From assembly GCF_003478505.1 (NCBI RefSeq), contig NZ_QUFI01000062.1, positions 1 through 6,314 of the forward strand: a stretch of DNA of 6,314 nucleotides. Direction: 5' to 3'. The stretch is from Clostridium sp. AF27-2AA (GTDB lineage Bacteria > Bacillota > Clostridia > Lachnospirales > Lachnospiraceae). Of this stretch, positions 1 through 3,789 are shown one piece after another (the first letter of the stretch is position 1; each line of letters begins with the position of its first letter). The notes below the pieces were generated by a model that was given only the letters and a program-made list of their open reading frames with translations, was not told the DNA's origin and searched no databases. A program made the translations under genes and the position numbers.

Positions 1-5
1 AAGCA

Positions 6-40
6 GGAAGCCCATTGGCTTTAGACAATGGGTAGTTCAC
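6..40 (+). mobile_element. Right end of an IS200/IS605-family element (partial; 3' hairpin)
   Basis: Bases 11-17 (CCCATTG) and 26-32 (CAATGGG) pair perfectly. Inside them a G-A mismatch and a C-G pair close a TTTA loop, giving the apical CTTTAG. The hairpin is preceded by GGAAG and followed by GGTAGTTCAC. This arrangement (GAAGCC, hairpin with CTTTAG at the tip, then AG-TTCAC) is the one I know from right ends of IS605-type elements carrying tnpB, where the same hairpin forms the 3' end of the omega RNA that guides TnpB. The likely element terminus is C40. Transposase, tnpB and the left end would be upstream of the window, so whether the element is intact cannot be seen. It could be a solitary remnant. 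The hairpin itself is certain; the family assignment is from memory of the motif. Confidence 0.68.
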
Positions 41-54
41 TGAAGAGAATGAAA

Positions 55-60
55 GGAAGG
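55..60 (+). promoter_or_regulatory. Ribosome binding site of the flavodoxin gene
   Basis: GGAAGG lies 8 bases before the ATG at 69 and decides this start. It also falls within the first 20 bases after the presumed IS605 right end. There is no promoter-like sequence between that end and the gene, so its transcript must begin inside or beyond the mobile element. Confidence 0.7.
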
Positions 61-68
61 ACAGGACG

Positions 69-572
69 ATGAGCGAAGAGAGATATGCCATTATTTTCAG
101 CAGTCGGACGGGCAACACGAGGGAGCTCGCGGATACGATTCGAGGGGCACTGCCGGACGCGCGGTGTGCGTACTTCGGGGAGGCGAAATCCGCAGATCCG
201 GATGCAGAGATGATCTATGTGGGTTTCTGGACGGACAAGGGCACGGCGGATCAGGCATGCCTGGAGCTGCTGGGCAGGCTTCGGAACAAAAAGATTTTCC
301 TGTTTGGCACCGCGGGCTTCGGCGGCAGTGAAGCATACTATCAGAAGATTCTAGCGAATGTCCGCACGGCCATTGACGCAAGCAACACGGTGGTTGGAGA
401 GTACATGTGCCAGGGCAGGATGCCGCAGGCGGTGCGGGACCGCTATGTGAAGATGAAGGAGATGCCGGATGCGAAGCCGAATCTGGATGCACTGATCGAG
501 AACTTCGATCAGGCGCTTTCCCACCCGGATCAGGAGGATCTGGAAAGACTGCGGAGGATGATTACAGGGTGA
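69..572 (+). CDS. Flavodoxin-family protein, BilS-like
   Basis: A 167-residue single-domain flavodoxin, a soluble cytoplasmic FMN electron carrier. The N-terminal strand followed by S11-S-R-T-G-N-T17 is the FMN phosphate-binding loop. YVGFWTDKG (about residues 50-58) and LFGTAGFGG (about 78-86) are the further loops that cradle the isoalloxazine ring, and a conserved-looking MCQGRMP follows near residue 113. These loops resemble the BilS group, known as the flavodoxin partner of the bilirubin reductase BilR in gut Clostridia. I recognise the style but cannot prove orthology, and no BilR-like reductase is in the window. The gene is about 59% GC by rough hand count, clearly above the 45-53% of lines sampled in its neighbours, and it sits 28 bases after a mobile-element end, so a separate history is plausible. 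Other flavodoxin roles (reductase or hydrogenase donor) remain possible. Confidence 0.85.
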   Translation: MSEERYAIIFSSRTGNTRELADTIRGALPDARCAYFGEAKSADPDAEMIYVGFWTDKGTADQACLELLGRLRNKKIFLFGTAGFGGSEAYYQKILANVRTAIDASNTVVGEYMCQGRMPQAVRDRYVKMKEMPDAKPNLDALIENFDQALSHPDQEDLERLRRMITG

Positions 573-578
573 AGGCCT

Positions 579-637
579 CGTTCACCTGCTTGAACGGTAA
601 CTACCCGTGTATACAGAACGGAACATGACTCATGAGT
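579..637 (+). repeat. Cluster of short dyads between flavodoxin and cyclophilin genes
   Basis: Within 59 bases there are several small symmetries. CGTTCA/TGAACG (579-584 and 591-596) has a 6-base loop. CCGT/ACGG is at 605-608 and 618-621. An 8-bp palindrome TGTATACA lies at 608-615 and a 10-bp palindrome ACTCATGAGT at 628-637. GAACGG occurs directly at 592-597 and 616-621. No T-run follows, so it is not a standard terminator for the flavodoxin gene. It lies just before the cyclophilin promoter and could hold operators or be part of a dispersed repeat. Function is unknown. Confidence 0.45.
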
Positions 638-644
638 TGGATAT

Positions 645-673
645 TTGCGTATTAGAGGAATTTATGATATAAT
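645..673 (+). promoter_or_regulatory. Extended -10 promoter for the cyclophilin operon
   Basis: A consensus TATAAT (668-673) is preceded by TGA, giving the extended -10 form TGnTATAAT. A weak -35 (TTGCGT, 645-650) is 17 bases away. Transcription would start near 680 and give a leader of about 56 bases before the ATG at 736. This is a housekeeping sigma-A type promoter and the clearest one for the three plus-strand genes that follow. Confidence 0.72.
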
Positions 674-686
674 ATTCCCCATCTTA

Positions 687-711
687 GCGTTTGCGTTGTG
701 ACACCAAACGC
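687..711 (+). promoter_or_regulatory. Inverted repeat in the cyclophilin 5' leader
   Basis: GCGTTTG (687-693) and CAAACGC (705-711) form a 7-bp perfect stem with an 11-base loop, 10 bases before the AGGGAG ribosome site (721-726). There is no U-tract, so it is not a terminator. It could protect the mRNA 5' end or be a protein-binding dyad just downstream of the transcription start. Confidence 0.45.
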
Positions 712-735
712 ACTACACGAAGGGAGATTTGATCC

Positions 736-1254
736 ATGAAAAATCCAGAGATTACCATTACTATGGAAGACGGCGGCGTGATCCGCGCAGAATTATATCC
801 GGAGGTTGCTCCGAACACCGTAAAAAACTTTATCAGCCTGGCAGGAAAGGGCTACTATGATGGCCTTATTTTCCACAGAGTCATCAAAGGCTTCATGATC
901 CAGGGCGGATGTCCGAACGGCAACGGCATGGGCGGCCCAGGTTACTCCATCAAGGGTGAGTTCAGTCAGAACGGTTTCCAGAATGACTTAAAGCATACTG
1001 CAGGCGTTCTCTCCATGGCACGTTCCATGATGCCGAATTCTGCAGGCTCCCAGTTCTTCATCATGCACAAAGACGCTCCGCACTTAGACGGTGCTTATGC
1101 AGCATTCGGTATGGTCATTGACGGCATGGATGTGGTAAACAAGATTGCCGAGACCCGCACCGATTATAGCGACAGACCGCTCAAAGAGCAGAAGATCAAG
1201 AGCATGACCGTAGATACCTTCGGCGAAGCGTATGACGAGCCGGAAAAGTGCTGA
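736..1254 (+). CDS. Peptidyl-prolyl cis-trans isomerase, cyclophilin type
   Basis: This 172-residue protein is one complete cyclophilin domain with no signal peptide, so it should act in the cytoplasm as a proline isomerase assisting protein folding. The active-site stretch FHRVIKGFMIQGG supplies R48, F53 and Q56, which match human cyclophilin A R55, F60 and Q63 with a constant offset of 7. GSQFFI (104-109) and the LDGAYAAFG stretch (117-125) are the other core signatures. Leucine stands where cyclophilin A has the tryptophan (W121) that strengthens cyclosporin binding, a replacement common in bacterial members. AGGGAG (721-726) lies 9 bases before the ATG. The gene has its own promoter at 645-673 and is followed after 18 bases by the GNAT gene. 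The nearest terminator-like structure lies inside that next gene. Confidence 0.96.
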   Translation: MKNPEITITMEDGGVIRAELYPEVAPNTVKNFISLAGKGYYDGLIFHRVIKGFMIQGGCPNGNGMGGPGYSIKGEFSQNGFQNDLKHTAGVLSMARSMMPNSAGSQFFIMHKDAPHLDGAYAAFGMVIDGMDVVNKIAETRTDYSDRPLKEQKIKSMTVDTFGEAYDEPEKC

Positions 1255-1272
1255 TTCAGAGGAAAAGAATAT

Positions 1273-2085
1273 ATGGTTCAGAACTATACAGTTTGGGTAG
1301 AAAAGAAAGCATATCCGGTTGTGGTTTCTGACGAACGAAAAGCTCTCCTTGCCGCGAAAGCAGCAGGGAGAGCTTTTGTTGGCCTGATTCATCTGGAGGA
1401 ATATGGCGGAGGAAGTCAGAAGGAAGAACGGACGGAGAAAAGCCAGACATCAGAGCTTCTGCGAACAGAAAACCAGCCGGTCGAAAAGGCAGCAGAGGGA
1501 AAGACGGCGAATGACATCTGGGATGCAGAGTATCTGGCAACGCCGGACGCCATCTGCCCGGAGTATTTAGAACGCATTGTGCGCCGCCACATCGGTCTGC
1601 CCTGGATTATCACAGAAACAGACCGCTTGCTCATCCGGGAATTTACCATGGAAGATATTGCCGGGATGCCAGAGGAGCCGGATGTCTGGTTCACACAGGA
1701 AGAACGGGAAGCCGACCAGGTCTTTTACGATGCAGAAAAATTGAAGGCCTATATCAAAGGCCAGTACCGCTTTTGTGAGTATGGAATCTGGGCATTGGTG
1801 CGAAAAACAGATGGCAGGATCATCGGAAAAGCCGGGTTATCCAATGCGAAGGAGCGGGAGACTGTAAGAGCAAATGGGTCGGACGAAGAGTTGGAACTCG
1901 GATACCACGTCTTTCACCCCTACCGCCGCCAGGGCTATGCCGAAGAAGCATGCCGTGCGATTCTTGATTATGCAAAGAACGAACTGGATTGTCCGGTGTG
2001 TGCCTGCGTGGCAGGAGAAAATACGGCATCGGTCCGGCTGCTTCGGAAACTAAAGGTAAAGTATGTTACTGTTTGTAATATGTGA
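1273..2085 (+). CDS. GNAT-family N-acetyltransferase with N-terminal extension
   Basis: This 270-residue protein probably transfers an acetyl group from acetyl-CoA to an unknown amine. The GNAT domain runs from about residue 113 (ITETDRLLIREF) to the end. Motif A is ELGYHVFHPYRRQGYA, with the CoA pyrophosphate loop R219-Q-G-Y-A223. ENTASVRLLRKL (249-260) is the motif B helix. The first ~110 residues form a small domain (YPVVVSDERKALLAAKAAGRAFVGL), a low-complexity charged linker (about 43-80) and YLERIVRRHIGLPW, a layout I associate with Clostridia GNAT proteins. The ATG at 1273 is chosen because AGAGGAAAAG precedes it and the N-terminal domain looks genuine. The end is odd. After LLRKL one expects GF and 10-20 more residues, but it reads KVKYVTVCNM and stops, so the tail may be slightly truncated or replaced. 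Codons 23-35 encode a terminator-like hairpin. Confidence 0.88.
   Translation: MVQNYTVWVEKKAYPVVVSDERKALLAAKAAGRAFVGLIHLEEYGGGSQKEERTEKSQTSELLRTENQPVEKAAEGKTANDIWDAEYLATPDAICPEYLERIVRRHIGLPWIITETDRLLIREFTMEDIAGMPEEPDVWFTQEEREADQVFYDAEKLKAYIKGQYRFCEYGIWALVRKTDGRIIGKAGLSNAKERETVRANGSDEELELGYHVFHPYRRQGYAEEACRAILDYAKNELDCPVCACVAGENTASVRLLRKLKVKYVTVCNM
1338..1380 (+). terminator. Intragenic terminator-like hairpin in the GNAT gene start
   Basis: AAAAGCTCTCC (1338-1348) pairs perfectly with GGAGAGCTTTT (1367-1377). The stem continues inward with a T-G wobble, three more pairs, one C-A mismatch and two pairs closing a GAAA tetraloop (1356-1359). The transcript continues UUUUGUU. This is the form of a Rho-independent terminator. 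It starts 83 bases after the cyclophilin stop codon yet lies inside GNAT codons 23-35. It is either the cyclophilin terminator tolerated by the GNAT reading frame or an attenuator that translating ribosomes would open. Confidence 0.7.
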
Positions 2086-2134
2086 ACGGCAATAAAAGAA
2101 TTCCCAGTTTGGAAAATAAGCTGCTATTATCTGT

Positions 2135-2139
2135 GGAGG
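2135..2139 (+). promoter_or_regulatory. GGAGG ribosome site deciding a GTG start
   Basis: GGAGG is 9 bases before GTG at 2149 but only 1 base before ATG at 2141. That ATG opens a frame of just three sense codons (ATG AAA AAG TGA). The spacing therefore selects GTG as the NUDIX start. Confidence 0.75.
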
Positions 2140-2148
2140 TATGAAAAA

Positions 2149-2628
2149 GTGAAGAGCTCATTGAGTACATTATGCTATATTGAAAAAGACGGGCAGTATC
2201 TGATGCTGCATCGCACCGTGAAGAAAAATGATGTAAATAAGGACAAATGGATCGGAGTCGGCGGCCATTTTGAGGCAGATGAAAGTCCGGAGGAATGCTT
2301 GCTCAGAGAAGTCTGGGAGGAGACCGGTTATACGCTGACTTCCTGGAAATACCGTGCCATTGTGACCTTTGTCTCCGGGAATGGCGTGACAGAATATATG
2401 TCACTCTTTACGGCAGATGCCTTTACCGGCGAACCGATCGCATGTAATGAGGGCGAACTGGTATGGGTCAATAAGGAAGACGTAGTAACGTTAAACATCT
2501 GGGAGGGAGATAAGATCTTCTTCCGACTTCTGAATGAACGCACGGATTTCTTCTCACTCAAGCTTGTCTATGATGGTCACGATAAGCTGGTATCGGCTTC
2601 TCTGGATGGCAGGGAAATGGAGCTTTAG
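2149..2628 (+). CDS. NUDIX hydrolase, MutT/8-oxo-dGTP diphosphatase-like
   Basis: This 159-residue protein hydrolyses a nucleoside diphosphate linked to another group (X). The full Nudix box G-x5-E-x7-R-E-U-x-E-E-x-G-U is present: G39, E45, R53, E54, E57, E58, G60, followed by Y61. The glutamates bind the catalytic metal. The N-terminal part (LCYIEKDGQYLMLHR, KWIGVGGHFE) resembles Bacillota proteins annotated as 8-oxo-dGTP diphosphatase, which clean oxidised nucleotides from the pool. Substrate cannot be fixed from sequence. The start is GTG with a good ribosome site. It follows the GNAT gene by 63 bases without a convincing promoter and probably shares its transcript. Its TAG stop overlaps the TAA stop of the opposing lysR gene by two bases, and no bidirectional terminator is visible at the junction. 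Confidence 0.93.
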   Translation: MKSSLSTLCYIEKDGQYLMLHRTVKKNDVNKDKWIGVGGHFEADESPEECLLREVWEETGYTLTSWKYRAIVTFVSGNGVTEYMSLFTADAFTGEPIACNEGELVWVNKEDVVTLNIWEGDKIFFRLLNERTDFFSLKLVYDGHDKLVSASLDGREMEL

Positions 2629-3536
2629 GTGAAATCCTTTACAATTTTAATGTATTCCTGCGCATGGTACGGCAGGTAACTGCCGCGCCGGTAGGCTGCC
2701 ACAAAATCAACGGTGGTGCAGGTTTCCGGGCCGACGGAAAAGCAGGCAATATCAGGCGGCGGCTGGATGTGCTTTAAATGGGTTTCAGTGACAAAACCAC
2801 AACCGTAGCCTTTTGCCACCAGCTGGACTTTTGCGGCGATGTTGCTGGTCTGCAGCTTTATGATCGGGGTGATCCCGGTCGCTTTAAAAAGCTGGTCTAC
2901 CGTCTGCTGGGTCCGCTGTCCCGGAGTCTGGAACAGGAATGGCTCGTCTTTTAAGTATTTGAGATCCATCCACGGGTATTTGCAGTCCGGCTTTTGCACG
3001 CCCATTTCCGCAAGTGGGTGATGATGCGGCAAGATCAGGAGCAGCTCCTCGTGGCTGATGATCTCGTAGTCAACATCCGGGCTTTTAACAGGCAGATTGA
3101 AAAATGCGAGATCAGCCTCGGCGTTCAGCAGCATATCTTCCAGTAAATAGGAATGCGACTCCAGGATTTCCAGGCGCACGTTGGGATATAAGGAATTGAA
3201 AATCGGCAGGGTACAGGGAAGCATGTAGGTGCCGCGCATGGTCGGAAAGGCAATCTTTAAAGAGCCGTAATTGTTCTTTACGATGTCGTTCATCTCCTGG
3301 TCCAGCTCTTTTTTTAGGTTCAGGATCTCCGATGCTTTTTCCACATAATGTTCCCCGGCATAAGTGAGGACAAAACGGTGACCCAGCTTCCGGAATAGCT
3401 TTTGACCAAGCTCGGACTCCAGATTCTGAAGAAATTTTGTAAGTGTCGGCTGCGTTACATATAAAGAATTCGCAGCCTTGGTAATATTCTGATATCTGGC
3501 GATCGCCAGGACATAAGATAAGTCTTTAAAATCCAT
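2625..3536 (-). CDS. LysR-type transcriptional regulator
   Basis: This 303-residue protein has the standard LTTR layout. A winged helix-turn-helix spans about residues 1-60 (DFKDLSYVLAIARYQNITKA, then SLYVTQPTLTKFLQNLE, ending ELGQKLF). A linker helix follows, then an effector-binding domain of two alpha/beta lobes from about residue 90 (GSLKIAFPTMRGTYMLP) to the end. The ATG at 3536 is preferred over an in-frame TTG at 3551 because LTTRs usually begin a few residues before the FxxV/L motif and a G-run lies just before the ATG. The gene is divergent from prpF, the usual place for an LTTR controlling its neighbour. A T-N11-A dyad at 3640-3664 lies where it could activate prpF and overlap the regulator's own -35. 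The effector is most likely the substrate or product of the adjacent isomerase/permease pair, which is inference. Confidence 0.94.
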   Translation of the reverse strand: MDFKDLSYVLAIARYQNITKAANSLYVTQPTLTKFLQNLESELGQKLFRKLGHRFVLTYAGEHYVEKASEILNLKKELDQEMNDIVKNNYGSLKIAFPTMRGTYMLPCTLPIFNSLYPNVRLEILESHSYLLEDMLLNAEADLAFFNLPVKSPDVDYEIISHEELLLILPHHHPLAEMGVQKPDCKYPWMDLKYLKDEPFLFQTPGQRTQQTVDQLFKATGITPIIKLQTSNIAAKVQLVAKGYGCGFVTETHLKHIQPPPDIACFSVGPETCTTVDFVAAYRRGSYLPYHAQEYIKIVKDFT

Positions 3537-3542
3537 AAAAAT

Positions 3543-3549
3543 CCCCCCC
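3543..3549 (-). promoter_or_regulatory. Seven-G tract serving as the lysR ribosome site
   Basis: Read on the minus strand, GGGGGGG is followed by ATTTTT and the ATG at 3536. A pure G-run is an unusual Shine-Dalgarno sequence but can pair with the CCUCC of 16S rRNA. A normal AGGA lies further upstream (minus strand, about 3559-3556), which would better serve the TTG at 3551. Length change of the G-run would shift initiation spacing. Confidence 0.45.
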
Positions 3550-3589
3550 AAAATTTTCCTGACATGATTTTGAGATCGTGCTTTCGTTT

Positions 3590-3618
3590 TTGCAGTTCAT
3601 GCAAGATTTCCTTATAAT
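3590..3618 (+). promoter_or_regulatory. Possible second, upstream plus-strand promoter
   Basis: TTGCAG (3590-3595) and TATAAT (3613-3618) are 17 bases apart on the plus strand. Transcription would start near 3625, about 165 bases before prpF, and would carry both 13-bp repeat arms in the leader. The -10 is perfect but the -35 is weak, and AT-rich DNA here makes chance matches likely. Confidence 0.3.
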
Positions 3619-3629
3619 CTGTTAAGTTT

Positions 3630-3658
3630 ATCATAGCATAAACTATAGATGTATAGAA
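3630..3658 (-). promoter_or_regulatory. Predicted lysR promoter
   Basis: On the minus strand, TATGAT (3635-3630) is preceded by TGC, an extended -10. The -35 position (TTCTAT, 3658-3653) is weak and lies inside the LysR box. Start would be near 3623, leaving a leader of about 87 bases. Overlap with the box suggests autorepression, as is common for LTTRs. Confidence 0.5.
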
Positions 3659-3664
3659 TAGTTT
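3640..3664. promoter_or_regulatory. LysR-type binding box (T-N11-A dyad)
   Basis: AAACTAT (3640-3646) and ATAGTTT (3658-3664) form a perfect 7-bp dyad with an 11-base spacer, the classical T-N11-A recognition site of LysR regulators. Its centre (3652) is about 65 bases upstream of the prpF start predicted from the -10 at 3705-3710, the usual position of an LTTR recognition site. A smaller dyad AAATT-ATG-AATTT (3671-3683) next to the prpF -35 could be the activation site. The shorter symmetry CTATA-N4-TATAG (3643-3656) lies within the box. Confidence 0.68.
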
Positions 3665-3681
3665 GAATGAAAATTATGAAT

Positions 3682-3710
3682 TTGTATTACAGTTGGCGTC
3701 ATGCTATGAT
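3682..3710 (+). promoter_or_regulatory. Predicted prpF promoter
   Basis: TATGAT (3705-3710) with an upstream TGC forms an extended -10. TTGTAT (3682-3687) is a partial -35 at 17 bases. Start would be near 3717, giving a leader of about 73 bases. A weak -35 fits a promoter that needs an activator, and a LysR box lies at the right distance. Confidence 0.6.
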
Positions 3711-3728
3711 AAAACCATAAAAACGGTA

Positions 3729-3761
3729 CCGGTTAAGAAACCGGCGGCATGGCCAGCCGCC
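3729..3761 (+). promoter_or_regulatory. Two overlapping GC-rich hairpins in the prpF leader
   Basis: CCGGTT/AACCGG (3729-3734 and 3739-3744, AAGA loop) and GGCGGC/GCCGCC (3743-3748 and 3756-3761) are both perfect 6-bp stems that share G3743-G3744, so full forms compete or stack when shortened. No U-tract follows, so this is not a terminator. It sits between the predicted start and GGAGG (3778-3782) and may stabilise the mRNA or affect translation. Confidence 0.5.
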
Positions 3762-3789
3762 TTCACACACAGGTGATGGAGGAAACGAA

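Larger units (their letters stand above)
3627..3713. repeat. 13-bp perfect inverted repeat framing the lysR-prpF control region
   Basis: TTTATCATAGCAT (3627-3639) and ATGCTATGATAAA (3701-3713) are exact reverse complements with centres 74 bases apart, close to seven DNA turns. Each arm contains an outward-facing extended -10 (TGCTATGAT), so the two divergent promoters share the same core. Extension beyond a hexamer suggests more than a shared promoter, such as a second binding site or a looping pair. Confidence 0.7.

Noticed and set aside
97..492. Antisense open frame under the flavodoxin gene
   Set aside because: Low-complexity Pro/Ser/Cys composition typical of the reverse strand of a GC-rich gene; no ribosome site evidence.
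573..600. Terminator for the flavodoxin gene at CGTTCA/TGAACG
   Set aside because: The stem is short and no T-run follows, so intrinsic termination is not supported.
407..628. Plus-strand open frame overlapping the end of the flavodoxin gene
   Set aside because: Gly/Ala-rich shadow in another frame, without a domain, running through the dyad-rich spacer.
2122..2130. TGCTATTAT as an extended -10 promoter for the NUDIX gene
   Set aside because: No -35, and the start would fall inside or after the GGAGG ribosome site, leaving the transcript without it.
2141..2152. ATG AAA AAG TGA as a leader mini-gene overlapping the NUDIX start
   Set aside because: Only 1 base from the GGAGG, so it is unlikely to be initiated; probably chance.
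3537..3551. TTG start adding 5 residues (MGGIF) to the LysR regulator
   Set aside because: An AGGA lies at acceptable spacing, so it is not impossible, but the added residues come from the G-run and the family normally begins at the ATG.
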